A stretch of DNA of 64,000 bases from Vespa crabro (GCF_910589235.1 NC_060957.1:1122501-1186500), one strand, 5' to 3'. Shown: positions 23,507-37,330, counted from the first letter of the stretch. Notes: generated by a model not told the origin, from the sequence alone. Made by a program: numbers and translations.

Positions 23507-25160
23507 AGGATATAATTATATGAAAGATTATTAATTATATATTTATTAAAAAAATAATCTTAATACCTAATTTTTTTAATGTCAACAACTTTTTCGTTCA
23601 TAATACATCGGCATTGAATGAATTGACACATTTTAATTTTCGAAAAAAAATCATTGCATTGATTTGTATAAATGATCTCAAAAAAATTATTAGTAGGTGA
23701 TAAATAAATTTATTATTTATAATAAGTATATATTTATATATAACTGTATATATATATATATTTATGTTCCTATAATTCACCCACTAACCTATATAATTCC
23801 TTGATACATAGTATATCAACAGTGGATATAAAAAGTATTGATGTATTCATAATATTTACTTATAAATGTGTTTATTATTTTATTGTATGTATTTTTTTCT
23901 TTTTTTTTTTTTTTATACACCAATACGATTTTATTATATCGCAACGCAATAAGTAGTACGATAAAATATAAAATAAATAATATGTAAAGTTACTTCGTAC
24001 GAGAATATAAACAAATTAATACACCTTTCATAATTAATATATATATAATATATATAAAAAATATTTGTATAAGAGGATTTGGTAGGCCCTATAAAGCATT
24101 GCTTTGTTAATATTTTTATTTCTTTATACTCGTCGATAGTCATTATTAGTATTAACAGATTCTGTTAATGCGCTATGCGATAAAAACAATTTTTAAAAAT
24201 ACTCGATCGTTAAAATTTTTCATTTATTACCTAGTGCTCTATTAAACGCATATACAAACACTCATAGATTTATATTGGTTATCGATATATAGATATATAG
24301 ATATATTTGAAAAACAGATAGAATTTTTTTTTCACAAATATCTCTCGAATAAAATGTACTAGAAACGTATAAAATACAATAGAAGTATTATAAAAAGTAA
24401 AATCTCTTTTATATGGCTACATATGCGTTGTATATTGGAAATATGAAGTTTTAAAAAGTCAAATCGATTAATTTCATATTTGTTAAGTTTTTCATTTCAA
24501 TTATTTCGTATCCTAAGCTTTCGAATCATTATCTAAAGTATTATTATTTCAAAAAATAAAATACTACATACTTACATTTTTCAACATCTCTTTTACATAT
24601 AAATGTAACATCGTATTCAGTAATTATTACAAAATAATATGATTTTCTATAAATTGACGTTAAGATTAAAATGAAATTAGTACGATAAAAAAAAAAAAAA
24701 GTTTAATATAAGAATTTCAATACATCGTTAAGGAATTGTTAAGAGATGATACACAAAATCACAAAAATTATGCGATAAGTTATATACTATACATATACAT
24801 ATATATATATATATGGTTAAATGTTTATGATACCTAAGACACGTCAGCAGTACTTACTCTCTCTCTCTCTCTCTTACTTTCTCTTTATGAAGAAGATAAA
24901 CATACTCCGTCGCATCCTTCGGAGGTCTCGAAATTTATCGCCTGTCTACGAGCGGACCGAAATCATTTTTTACGCCCGACCATAAAATTTAGCAAGCAAA
25001 GATTTATAGGAACGAACGGAACTTTACGTTGGATCTTTATGCAGTCGTTTGAAAAACAGGTGGAACGCGTCTGAATTACGAGCACGCGTTGGGGGTAAGT
25101 GAGCCGTTCCCGTGGGGCGTCTTTCTCATAATATAAATACGAGAAGAACTCAAGAGGTAA
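22904..25160. other. Non-coding: AT-rich desert
   Basis: Very AT-rich, with (TA)n at 23465-23505 and short TA tracts near 23750 and 24800. No open frame is worth listing. A donor-like GGG/GTAAGT lies at 25095 in a short CpG-richer patch. Confidence 0.5.
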
Positions 25161-25613
25161 GGACAAATCTCGATTGAGAGGAAGCTAAGAAAAAAAAAGG
25201 AAAGAACAAGAAAAAGAGAAAGAAAAAAAAAAGGGGGAGGGGGGGGGGGAAAGAAAGAAGGAAAGAAAAAAAGACTAAGATTAAGAAGAGAGAAAAGAAA
25301 AAAAAGAAAAAAAGAAGAAAAGTAAAAAAGTACTTCACCCTTTCTTTCTCTTTGTTTTCTTTTTTTTTTTTTTTTTTCTTTTTTTTTCTTTTAACATGCT
25401 CATCGTGAAGTACGAAAGCTTTTTTCGTTGCTTCAACAAATGGAATAAACGGGTGAGAAACAAAAGGTTAGTAGAAAAACTTCTTGGATCTTAGAAGAAA
25501 AGAAGGAATCTGGTAATTACGTGAGAGGAAGATAAAAGTCTTTCTTTACCTACCGCGAGAGCGATTAATTTTTACGGCCATGTTGCTCGAACGATCGTAA
25601 AGGAAACGAAGGG

Positions 25614-25657
<44 letters not shown>

Positions 25658-25782
25658 TATACATGTGTACACGTGGCAAATAGAAGGTTTAAGGATTTGC
25701 AGTATTCGAGAAGGTACACTTGGTGGAAAAATATGAGCAAAAGGTTGATGGTAAAAGAGAAAGGGTTAGAAGGAAGGAATGA

Positions 25783-26060
25783 ATAAAGAAAGAGCTTGAA
25801 GAAAACGGTTATAACGACGGTACCACGCCTTTGGCAATTTTCTCGTACGTCTTCCTGTGGTACCTCATCGCAGTTTACATCGTAGCCTGTTTATACGCTG
25901 CGTGTAAGCGATACTTGACGAAGGAGAGCGAGATTCCGCGTTTACTTGACATGGCATCAACGTTTCGCATAAGTCGACGTATTCTCCTATATACACATTC
26001 ATACTATGTATGTGTGCATGTCTATACCAAGGCCGATATAAAGGCAGCATTTCCCATACC

Positions 26061-26063
<3 letters not shown>
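25783..26063 (+). CDS. Open frame with one strong hydrophobic segment, no ATG at its start
   Basis: After a stop at 25780 a frame runs through acidic and polar residues (KELEENGYNDGTTP), then a roughly 20-residue hydrophobic stretch (LAIFSYVFLWYLIAVYIVAC), then a basic/polar segment, before running into a (TA)n tract. This resembles one membrane-spanning helix with flanking loops, and third codon positions are GC-richer than nearby filler. However, there is no ATG before the hydrophobic part and no pyrimidine-rich acceptor upstream (the flank is purine-rich). It would have to be a relic or chance. Confidence 0.09.

Positions 26064-26125
<62 letters not shown>
26064..26125 (+). repeat. (TA)31 microsatellite
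   Basis: One of the longest pure TA tracts, followed by TATG units. Confidence 0.95.
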
Positions 26126-26129
<4 letters not shown>

Positions 26130-26130
<1 letters not shown>

Positions 26131-27392
26131 CATGTATGTATGTTATATGTACATATATGGGTGTCAACTATTTCTCTAATGTATATACACGTCAATCCAA
26201 TTCCGCGAATATAATTTACGGGACGAAGCGATTCGATATATTCTCAAGCATAGGAGGTTCGAAATTTCTGAGATTTTCAGAAATTCGAGCTTAAATCTTC
26301 CGTCAATGTTTCTCGAAATACGAAACTTTTCCTAGTTCGGAATGTCTGGTCGTATGATTAGGGGGGGAAAAAAAACAAACAAAAAAAAAAATAAAAAAAA
26401 AAAAACAAAAAAAAATAAATAAAGAAAAGAGAAGAAATAGGTAGATGTCATCTAATCTACTACCCTTGCGCATCGAATTTCGGTTAACGTATACGCACAT
26501 ACCTATACATACATATATATATATATATATGTGTATATAGGTGATTTATAAATTTCAATGATGAACGATCGTGTCAAGAGATTTTCGTTATCCTTTTTAA
26601 GATAAGACTTGACATAAAACAAGACGATAAACGCCATCATGAAACGAAATAGATTGACATTCTCTCTGTTTTCTTTTTGTTTTGTTTCGTTTCTTTTTTT
26701 TTTCTCTCATTTTTTTTTTTCTTTTTACCTCTTCTTCTTTATCTCCTCTTCTCTCCTCTCCTTCCATTTCTTCCATTTCTTCGACAAATTTACGATACGT
26801 GTTCACGAACTACGTAGTACAAGGAGGACTTGTTTATCCTGGGTCGAGTGGCTCTCCGACGTTCTATCGAAAAAAATGGGCGGGTCTAAGGTTCCTTCGT
26901 AGAGAAAAGCAAAAGGTCAATCGCCTTTCTAAAATGGAAAACTTTTAATAATGCAATCGTAGGATAACCCCTCTCCAGTCATGAAAGAGTGAGAAAGGAA
27001 AGAAGAGAAAAAGAGAGAGAGAGAGAGAGAGAGAATTGACTCTCCAAAGACGTCACGTAATCCAATGCCGTTTACTCTGATGGTGGTTTTACGAGCTTGA
27101 ACGGTCGTATAACAAGGATCAAGATTATCAAATGCCCACCTTAAATCGGTTAGTATCAAAACCCGAAATATCCAGAAACATATGGAAATTTCAAATATTT
27201 TAATTCGCATAGATCATGATTATACACGATGATTTTATTTCCATTTTTCTTCTTTTTTCTTTTTTTTTTTCTTTTTTTACGATTAAAGTAGAAATTGAGA
27301 TGTTGTTTTTTAACGTAACATGAGAAAACAACTCGTAAAGTATATCTAATATAATTTTACTTTTACTTAGAAATTGTCTTATTAATTGTTTC

Positions 27393-27440
<48 letters not shown>

Positions 27441-27640
27441 TCTTATCAGTTCAACGGATAAAGAATTGTTTACGTTTAATCGGTATATTGATGTCATTAC
27501 GAGAAAAATAACTGAGACTTGATATGAGCAAGGTCATACTTAATGATACATAATATACGGTTGAGTTTATTTAACAAGGACTACAAAAGCTATATCATCT
27601 CGATCAATTCTGAAAAATCGTTTCATCACTTGCCTACTAA
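26130..27640. other. Non-coding: repeats and filler
   Basis: A-rich tract 26366-26434, T/C tracts 26670-26780, (GA)n 27015-27034, T-rich 27242-27280, (TA)n 27396-27438. Unique patches at 26780-26940 and 27035-27150 are without gene signals. Confidence 0.5.
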
Positions 27641-27644
27641 ATTC

Positions 27645-27741
27645 GATACACCTGGTACCTAAAATATAGCTAAAGAAAAATCCCTAACTCGCAAAATTCA
27701 GAAAATTATGAAACTTTATCAAGTACATGTAATGTATATAC

Positions 27742-27780
<39 letters not shown>

Positions 27781-28550
27781 GAGGTATGCATTATGCAATT
27801 TTTTTTTTCTGCCTGTACAAATTTACTCCAAGGGGATATTGATCCTTGAAAAATTCATTTATTTTCGATTTTATATTGTAACTAGTAAATTATAAGAAAT
27901 AGATATACAATGTTAGAACAAAAATTTTTATCTCTTTTAATTAGGATCATTATTTTTGATAAAAGACATATCGATTTTTTATATGATTAGAAAAATGTTA
28001 TAAATGAAAATATAATCCAGTTATATAGTTCTTCGATTGTCGAGGAATACAATTAATCAATACAACGAAGTTTGTATTTTCATTTAAAGAAAAAGCAAAA
28101 AAAAAAAAAAAAAAAGAACTATTCACTTTATCTCGTGAGAAAAATAAATTTTAGAAAATATTATTAATACTTTTGTTTATAACTTTTTTTGTCTAATTAT
28201 ACAAACGATTTATAAATTTTTTATCAAATGATATTCTTAATAAAAAAGAAATAAAGTTTTGCTTGAAAACTTTGCTTCTATCCTCAGTTAATTAGTTGCA
28301 ATATAAAATCGAATAATGGCCGAATTATCAGTGGTCGAATTTTAAATACCTTGGAGTAAATTTGAAGAGTACGAAAAGAAAAAGAAAAAAAAAAGAGAGA
28401 GAGAGAGAGAGAGAAAGAGAAAAAAAATTGCACAATACATAAACACCTTAATATGCTCTACGTATCCGAAAAGTTTCATAATTTTCTCAGTTTGCAATTT
28501 AATTAACATACCGTAGTAAATAAATTCTATATTCCAGTCATCATTGAAAC
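27645..28550. mobile_element. Fold-back element, degenerate, about 0.9 kb
   Basis: The left and right halves are inverted copies. AAATTTACTCCAAG near 27817 matches the complement of CTTGGAGTAAATTTG near 28350. CAGAAAATTATGAAACTTT (about 27700) matches the complement of AAAGTTTCATAATTTTCT (about 28470-28487). TTCGATTTTATATTG (27867-27881) matches the complement of CAATATAAAATCGAA near 28299. Pairing continues inward to an A-rich centre near 28100. The outer boundaries are uncertain, and no transposase frame exists. GA microsatellites occupy equivalent positions in both arms. Likely an old MITE or fold-back transposon unrelated in sequence to the 22.3 kb family. Confidence 0.6.
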
Positions 28551-29441
28551 CTTGAGCATACCAAATTCGAATCGTGAGAAACTATCAGTATATCTACTAA
28601 TCCTTATATCGTATCAAATACACGTTCTAATATCGATGCAGTTCTATTGATCTAACATTGTTTGTATTACAAACCAATATAGTTTCTAAGACTTTGTTCC
28701 CGACGATGTTTCACATAAGATATTAATCTTATTCTCATGGTAGTTCCAGAAATCATGTTGAATATAACGAACGTAAGATTTTCTTCGAAACATACTACAT
28801 ATAAAAGTTATACTACCTATAACCATGACGATAAAATGGATACATAGCCGAGCGTGCTTTAGGAATTTCCGATGCGAACGATCCCTTTAAAAGGTAATCC
28901 TGTATTTCTCTTTTTCTATTCTTATCTCTCTTTTGCTATATAAGATAAATTAGGTCGAGGTCTTTTTAGCTACGTATCTATAATATATATATATTATATA
29001 TATATATATATTTTTTTTTTATGTATGTATGTGTGTATGTATATAGAATTTGAATGATCACTTTATCCTTTCTTCGACATATAATAATCGATAGTATTTC
29101 ATTGGCTTATCGAATCCTGTTTTCAGAGTTCCCTGTACATACATACATACATACATACATATTTGTCCTAGGTATATCGATATCTATCGACATTTACACC
29201 AATCGTGCGACATGCTGACCGGCGTGTATCGTGCCTTTGGCAATCTCAATGGTACGCTAGCGACGTTATTGCTTCGGATTGGGACGCGAGCTCTTCCACT
29301 TCGAAGATCGATCTAATTGGTCGCGTTGCTAGCAGAGAATCTCGGTATGTTTCGTGCACGGTGACACTCACAGAATGTCGCTAATAATTGTTATTATTGG
29401 ATTAATAACGAAACGATTCTCTATCTGTTTCTATCTATCTA

Positions 29442-29488
<47 letters not shown>

Positions 29489-30213
29489 TTCTCTCTTTCT
29501 CGCTCTATCTTTTTTTTTTTCATATCATATAACATAACTTTGTTGTTTGCAATGACGATGATATATCCATCAATTTGTATATTCTCCAAATAACAATCTA
29601 TTTATTTTGTATACCATGATACAATCATGAACAGCAAATCATTAAAATATTAATATTTCCATGTTATTTTGTCAATCTTTATCGAATTTACATTTAACCT
29701 AATTAATACGACTTTAAATTAAACGATAATAAAGAAATATTTCATTGATCGAATTTCGATGCAATCTGATCATACTCGCTTGCTTTTCTTCTTTTAATAG
29801 CTAAAAAAAAAAAAAAAAAAAAGGAAAGAAAAAAAAGAAAGAAAACAGACAAAAAATTAATGAAAAATTTAACATGAAAAGCAAGGGATAAATGATGATG
29901 ATTACGCCTTCATAAGTAGATAAACCTCTTGATAATCTTACATCAGCGTTATTATTCGGGTGCAGTTTATAACATTGTAACTATATAGTAGGTGTTTATT
30001 CGCTACTCGAATTATCTTACCCCTTATCTAACTATGCTCATCTTGACTCGTGCCGTTTACTCGAGAGCTTACTACGCTTGTTCGTTTTGGCATATTACGG
30101 TTGAAAAGACTGACACACAACGAGCATGAACGCAAGCCTATTTCCTCTCTCTCGTATCTTACCTTCATCCTCTTTACCATCCTTACCTGACTTTCTTCCC
30201 GAGTAACAGTAAG

Positions 30214-30265
<52 letters not shown>

Positions 30266-31036
30266 TCTGATCTCAAAATTCCCAAAACTATATTTTCCTT
30301 AGTTATATGCATCCACAGAATTTTCCACTTCATTGAATCATCCACAAGTGGAGATAATTACGAAAGAATTCGTTTGAATTGTAAGAGAAAGAGAAAGAGA
30401 AAGAGAAAGAGAGAGAGAAAGAGAGAAAGAGAGAGAATCTAAAATTCGACTTTTAGAAAGAAAATAAAAAGAAAAAACAAAAAAAAAAAAAAAGAAAAAC
30501 GTTTGAAAGCATAATAAAAAGTTTTCTTCAAGTTTCCCTAAGTTTTCTACTTCATAACGAGATAATCTCTTCTAACGAGATTATATTTCTTAGAAAAAAA
30601 AAAAGAAAAAAAATTAGGAATTACGATGTAATTTTATCCAAACACGTATATATGTTATACTCTCACTCTGTACATTTCTATATGCTACTTAGAGCGTTGT
30701 TATTCTATACACTGATTGAGGCCACGAAGATTGAATTTCGTATGGCAGATATTTTATCATGTTTTTTTCGAAATTAAAAAGATCCAACGTGCTTCCTGAT
30801 ATTAGTAGTCGTGAAAGAAAAAAAAAAAAAAAAAAAGAAAAAAGAAAGAAAAAAAAAAGAAAAGAAAAAAATTGAGAAAAGAAAAACGAATAGAGAAAAT
30901 ACGATCTTGTAAACAAACCTAATGCACCAGTGAAAATAAATGAAAGATGAAAGAATCATAATCTGAGGAAGACAAATTTGTCAGGAAAATTTATAAATCG
31001 TAATTACCTACAATTCGAAAGTTTCTATTTGCCTTA

Positions 31037-31110
<74 letters not shown>

Positions 31111-31329
31111 ATAACGAAAAGCAAACTTATCAATTAATAATTGGCGGAATTCCCATAGCGAATCGCATCGATCGAGAGGATGCAACAACGGCGTCGATGT
31201 CTGAAGAGTTTCGTTCTGAATTTCTCTTTTATTTCTTTTTCTTTAAGAGACAGTCGCTAGGAAGTTTCTCTTAGCTAGTACCATAACCCCTCTTCTCTCT
31301 TTATTCAACCCACTTATTTTTCTCCTTTC

Positions 31330-31384
<55 letters not shown>

Positions 31385-31662
31385 GTTTTCTTCTCCCATT
31401 ACTCGGACTCGGTAGTGTCTAATATCGAGTTTGTTTCTACGGAACGATTTTCGATATCGAATAATCGCGAGCTCTATGAGGAATCGCTTGATTAATTAAT
31501 AAAAGTATAAAAAGGGTATATATTCTGAAAGAAAATAATTTGACGATTATCGAACAGTTTCGATTTATATTTAATTAATATTTCACTTGAAATATTTTAT
31601 TATTATCGAATTATATTTTACGTATATATATTGTAAATATTATAAATGAAATAATAACGTTA

Positions 31663-31694
<32 letters not shown>

Positions 31695-31700
31695 GAACTA
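28551..31700. other. Non-coding: filler, repeats, one CpG-rich island
   Basis: A unique CpG-rich island at 29190-29345 contains GCTGACCGG and a GCTAGC. (CT)n lies at 29449-29470, CT tract 30216-30262, GAGAAA repeats 30386-30437 and A-rich 30478-30500 and 30820-30870. Two donor-like sites 24 bp apart lie on the minus strand near 30163 and 30187. Further (TC)n tracts at 31041-31109 and 31331-31382. Confidence 0.5.
31041..31109 (+). repeat. (TC)34 microsatellite
   Basis: The longest uninterrupted dinucleotide pyrimidine tract noted. Confidence 0.95.
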
Positions 31701-32313
31701 GATCCGTCGTATTCGTGTTCGTACGTCACGAGATAAGCGATTCTTTTCTTTGGGTTTACGAAACGATCCAACGAGACCGCAACGAAGATCATCTTCCTTG
31801 GTTTCCTATCATACCCCCGTCTTCCTACTCTTACCCCTTCTCTTCACTTTTCTTTCATAAAAGACGACGAGATATCTTCGAAATACCCTTCCCTTTGGCT
31901 TGGCATCTCTCTCTCTCCCTCTCTCTCTCTCTCTCTTTCCTTGTTCGGCCGCCATCGTTTATTCGAGGCGTCTATTTACGCGCGAACCTTCAAAGCCGCT
32001 TTCACGAGATAACTCCGGTTCGTTCGAGCGAGATAACGTCGGTGGTCTTCCAACGGCGAACTACCAAGACTACTACTACTCTATACTAGAGCTTCGAGAA
32101 AGATCGAGCGAAATGACCAAGAAGGTGTCTCCTGTCTACTCCTCGACACGAACTTGGACCGAAAAGCAAAAAGCAAAAGAGAGAGAGAGAGAGAGATAGG
32201 AAAGACTTTTTGAACATGGTCGATCAAAACGATAAAAAGCTCATGGCAAATGAGAAAATAAATGTCGACTTCAGAAATATTTTTCATCGTTACACACTCG
32301 ACATACTGCGGTA

Positions 32314-32363
<50 letters not shown>

Positions 32364-33602
32364 AGAAAAAGCTAAGAGAAACGCAATAGTATTCGACATT
32401 TTGCTACGACAAGCTTTATTTTTCTACTTTATAAGATTTTCTTCGGAAAAGAAAAAAAAAAAAGAAAAAAAAAAGAGGATGAAAGAAAAAAAGTAAAAGA
32501 TTATAATATAAGAAATGTAAAATCAATTTATGTTTGCGATAGACAAAAATTTGATTGGAAAAAATATAAAGGGGAAAAGGGATGCTTTGTTATTCGACGA
32601 AAATATGCCAATATTGATTCGTTCGTTTTCGATGATTAAAAGAATTTTGTTAAATCATATTATCATTTTCTTTATACCATATGTTTCGATTTTGATTGTT
32701 AAGTATGTAAGTTATATGTAAGTTATATATACCAAAGCTTTGAGGAGATAGATAGGGTGCCTTTTTCCTTTCTTTTTTTTTTCTATTTCTTCCTTTCTTT
32801 CTTCTGTGACGGACGAAAGATCAAATACGGTAAAACGACGACAGTGAAAGGGCGTACTAAGTTAGGGAGTTCGAGAATTGAAAGTAGTAGGGCATATATA
32901 TATATATACGCTCTGAATTTCTTCAAGAACGTAAAGGGAAGACTCGAGAGATAAGACGAGGACCACTCCATATTCCGTTGGTACGTGAATTTCGATGTTA
33001 CTAAGGGTTAGAGTGAAGGTAGGAAGAATGCTTTGGCCGACATGATGTTTAGTTGAGCGCGTCAAAATGAACATCTGCCGGTGAAGTTAGACAAATTTAT
33101 GAACGATTTGTTGTTTCCTTTCAACTAAGAAACTATTAAATAACATACGCCGCTTAGAAAGAGATGAGATGATTATAGAAGATGAATGATCGATTTTGAA
33201 AAAGCTTACATATAACGCGTATTACTTTACGACGTGTAATAAACTTGGAAATCTCGTAAACGTTGGCACTTCTTTCTTTCTTTCTTTCTTTCTTTTTCTT
33301 TTTTCTTTCTTTCCTTTTTTTTTCTTTTCTTTTCTTTTCTTTTCTTTTTTTTTTCTAAGCGCTCGCGAAGACAATTTTTCGTGATTTATATTCGTCGAAT
33401 AAGAACTTTTCAACGGAATTTATGGGTTCCGTGTTATTCCTCATGAACTTTTTCACTTTTGCATGGCCTATGCGAATAGAGAAATTATAGATTTACATTC
33501 TATATTTATAAAAACAAAATATTTCAACAATTCGATACGTATATCTAGTGAAAGATCAATATTTCTGTATAAACGATCGAAATTTATCAAATTAATATAC
33601 GT

Positions 33603-33639
<37 letters not shown>

Positions 33640-33749
33640 AAATAAAAAAAATGCCCAATAAAATTTACATAATAATTTGTAACGTTATTAAAATAATGAT
33701 ACCAAAATGCAATAAAATATTTAGCCAATTATCTCGATTGTACACACAT

Positions 33750-33817
<68 letters not shown>

Positions 33818-34061
33818 GCGGACAAAATATTAATTAGCAAAATAACGGGAAAAAGTAAGTCGGATTAAAATATTCATGCAAATTCATTTGATAATTTTCA
33901 ATATATTTCTTCGTATTTACTTCGTGTTTATTTGAAAAGAAAAGAAGAAAAAAAAAAATGAATATTGAAAAGAAATATTAACGCGCAAGTAGAAATATTC
34001 TAAAGAAAATTTTTTGATATCAGATCTGATATTTATTCTTTCTTATAAAATTATATTCTCC

Positions 34062-34101
<40 letters not shown>

Positions 34102-34880
34102 CTATAGGAACACATATACATATCTATAGGAAAACATTAAGTAGTTGTAATTCTCCTCGAAGCACTAAAGCTTTCGATGAATCGTCGGAACAGTCTAAAC
34201 GAAGGAAAGCATCAAAACGGAGAAGTATCGAAAGGCGTGGCAGGTTCGGTGGAAAGCTCAGTTGAGAAGGCTTCGAGCGACGGCTGTGGTGACGGCGAAT
34301 ATTCCTAGTTTATATTCTGTATGTGTTTCTCAGTCGTGAAGGTAAATACCTAGAGGGTGTGTAACACCCCCGCATGGAATGAGAGAGAAAGAGATGGAAA
34401 GATAGATAGAGAGAATGTTACACTAAGCAAAATGCGAACACCTCCATTGTGTATATATGTGTATATGTATACATATATATGTGTGTGTCTATACCACATT
34501 CGCTTTCTATCAAACAATTCAATAGATCCATCGTTTTCCAGGTCTTCGCTTTAGTTATTCAACGGAAATCGTCAATTACACGCATAATTAAATCTTGAAA
34601 ATCTCGTTAATATTTGTCTCTTGCAATCGTAATCACGATCACCTCTCCCTTTTACGAGAATTTTCGTCTAACTTTAGTACATATTTTTTTAATAAAAATA
34701 TTACCATTAAAATTTGATAAAATATAAAGAGAGAAAGAAAAAGAAAGAGAGAGAGAGAGAAGAAAAGAAAAAAAAAAGAAATAAACGACAGAAAGTTGAC
34801 ATTTACGTCGTAATGCTTTCGAAATTAATCAAGCAGAGTTTTAATCGTACCTTATACACGATCGAAATAGAAAACAGTGA
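31700..34880. other. Non-coding: CpG-richer left part, AT-rich right part
   Basis: 31700-32160 is unique and CpG-containing with open frames in several phases but no start or splice evidence. (GA)n at 32318-32360, CTTT tract 33272-33355, pure A29 at 33609-33637, CA then TA at 33742-33811, CT then TATC at 34061-34105. An octamer ATGCAAAT lies at 33876-33883. Confidence 0.5.
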
Positions 34881-34887
34881 TCCTTGT

Positions 34888-34891
<4 letters not shown>

Positions 34892-34953
<62 letters not shown>
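34892..34953 (+). repeat. (TC)31 microsatellite
   Basis: Followed by further CT-rich sequence to 34995 and a unique CpG-rich patch (35000-35220) that is open in three frames, so not informative for coding. Confidence 0.95.
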
Positions 34954-34956
<3 letters not shown>

Positions 34957-35435
34957 CTCTCCCTCTCTCTCTCCCACACTCTTTCTCTTCCTCTCGAAGT
35001 TGTCATGCTCGGCTTAAGGCAAACAGTCTTCAAAGGATGGCACGTACGAGTAAAGTGCAACGTGTGCACCCTGTGGCTTTCCACCGAACGATATCGGAAT
35101 CGACACACGCGGATGTTGTGCCGAGAAGATCTCGAAAGTGCAAATAACGGATATACAGTTGGACGGAGAAGTTGGAAGAAGTCCTATGCTCTTACGTATA
35201 CCTATATAAGTAACGTCGAATAAAAAGGCTAGGAAAACAAAAACAAGAAAAACAAAAAAAAAAAAAGAAAGCAAAAGAAAGAAAAGAAAACAAGAGGAAG
35301 AAGAAGAAGAAGAAGAAGAAAACAAAAGAAAGAAAGAAAAGAAAAATAAACAGAGAGTAGGCACGATCGTTAATAGTAATCATGATTTTACGAATCTAAC
35401 TCTAATGATAGAAGAAAGAACGGAGAGAGGGTGAA

Positions 35436-35621
35436 CTAAAGTTTGAAGGAATCCTCCGATAGTAGTGTAACGAAAGGGGTGTGAGTTAGAAAAGAGAACT
35501 CCTGGAACGGTTCGTGGAACGGTAATCCATCACACCGCTGTCTATGCCAGTTCCGTAGCAGCCGCCCGGGGCTAAACCAATCCATGCATTTCATTCCGGT
35601 GACTTCACTCGAACCCGCCAT
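35436..35621 (-). CDS. 61-codon ORF in a CpG-rich island, minus strand
   Basis: Read on the minus strand, an ATG in strong context (AAAA before it, G at +4) at 35621 opens 61 codons starting MAGSSEVTGMKCMDWF and ending at a stop at 35436. It is not a repeat. The surrounding 35430-35760 segment is GC- and CpG-rich and includes a GGCGTT/AACGCC hairpin upstream (35676-35693). A second non-repeat frame (end about 35606, ending MPMKNGGFE) overlaps the first one's start in another phase. No domain or homologue is recognised. This may be the 5' end of a minus-strand transcript or a conserved non-coding island. Confidence 0.14.
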   Translation of the reverse strand: MAGSSEVTGMKCMDWFSPGRLLRNWHRQRCDGLPFHEPFQEFSFLTHTPFVTLLSEDSFKL

Positions 35622-35675
35622 TTTTCATCGGCATGCGCCACGGCTGCATCATCATTTTCTGATAGGAGAGGAGGC

Positions 35676-35693
35676 GGCGTTCGTATAAACGCC
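35676..35693. other. Perfect GGCGTT/AACGCC hairpin
   Basis: A six-base stem with a CGTATA loop in a CpG-rich island. Confidence 0.5.
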
Positions 35694-35759
35694 TATCGCG
35701 TCGAGACGAACCGGCACCTCCTCGGGCGACTCGAGGAAATCGCGCTGAAATGCGAAGTC

Positions 35760-35807
35760 TCTCTCTCTCTCTCTCTCTTTTTCTCTCTTTTGTTCCTTTC
35801 TTTTTTC

Positions 35808-35839
<32 letters not shown>

Positions 35840-36078
35840 TGTATACATATGCCTATCCATTTCGCAGCGATACATCCTCTCGTATTCTCGTCGATATGAT
35901 CCAAAAGAGTTAGATGAAAGGGCGGATGAAAACAGAATGTATCTTCATCCACCATAATGATTCTCATCGTCGATGAAACTACTCTGAGAATGAGTACTTG
36001 ATAATGATAAAGAACGATCTTCCGATATTTAACACTTTAATGATACACTTCGATATATCTTTCTTTTCTTCTTCTTCT

Positions 36079-36131
<53 letters not shown>

Positions 36132-36935
36132 TCTCTTTATTTTTCATTCGTTTTATTGTTTCCTTCGAAAGATCGTATTTAAATCGCTTTCCTTTGTCGA
36201 TCTCGAACAATTAGTTTGACAATATATGACAAGTGATAAAAATAAAACACGTTAATATCAAACACTTGAGCCATGTTATGAAAATACTAATAGACGTGTT
36301 TATACTTAATCAATTACGTAAAAAAAAAAAAAAAGAAAAAAAATACGACAAATAGTAAGAAATACGATGATCTATTTAATGAGAGATCGAGATTGTTTTC
36401 ATTCAGATCAATACTTTGATTTAATAATTTACGATTTTCCATTAAATTCTCAATAAATAATTTTTAGAAAATCTATTGGTCTATTGATTTATTAATGTAT
36501 CGATAGTTGTCGATACAATAAAATTGCAATATCCTCGATATTTTTATCGACTATTATGCGAAATAAGTAACAACGAAGTGTATGAAATATCCAGACGACA
36601 TTGTTGGAAATAATCAGTTTTGATTATGTCAGTAATCAGTTGACTTTTTGATATTTTCGATTCAGTCGTTTCAACTTAGTTATATAAAAATCCAATGAAA
36701 ATAAAGGGATGAAGGAGAGAAGAGGAAGAAGAAATAAAAAGGAATCAAAAAGGAAAAAAGAAAAGAAAAAGAAAAAGGAAAAAAAAGGAAGAAAGAAAGA
36801 AAAACCAAAGAAGAAACGAAACTCAAAGCAGACTGGCGAGGGCGAAACGCGCTTGGATGATCGCCGTCAACGTCGTTTTGACGAATCCGGTAATTAAATT
36901 CGAATCTAGGGAAACGAACCGAGCTGAGAAAGAAG

Positions 36936-36989
<54 letters not shown>

Positions 36990-37330
36990 GAAAGAGAAAG
37001 AGAAAGGTGAAGGCAAACGAGCGTAAAGAAACGGCCGTGTTCCGCTTGCGTTTTTCCGCTAGCATTGGCAGTGAACTCGAATCGTGGTAGACGATGAAAG
37101 AGAACGTAGAGACGTCTCGACATTCCTCCTCTTTTCTCCCCACCCTTTAACTCGGAACGCTTAACGTCATGCCACCTACCATCGTGTGAAATGCTACCGC
37201 GTCAAGGGCTCAATTAACGAGCGATAACGAACGCTCGAGAGTAAATACGACGTCGGAGGACCCACAACCTAAATCCCCTCCTCCTCTATGAATTTCCTAA
37301 CTCTCTCTGTCTTTATGTATGTCTGTCTCT

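Noticed and set aside
35000..35223. Non-repeat tail of a 169-codon frame as a terminal exon
   Set aside because: Three frames on both strands are open over the same GC-rich bases, so openness is uninformative, and no donor or homologue was seen.
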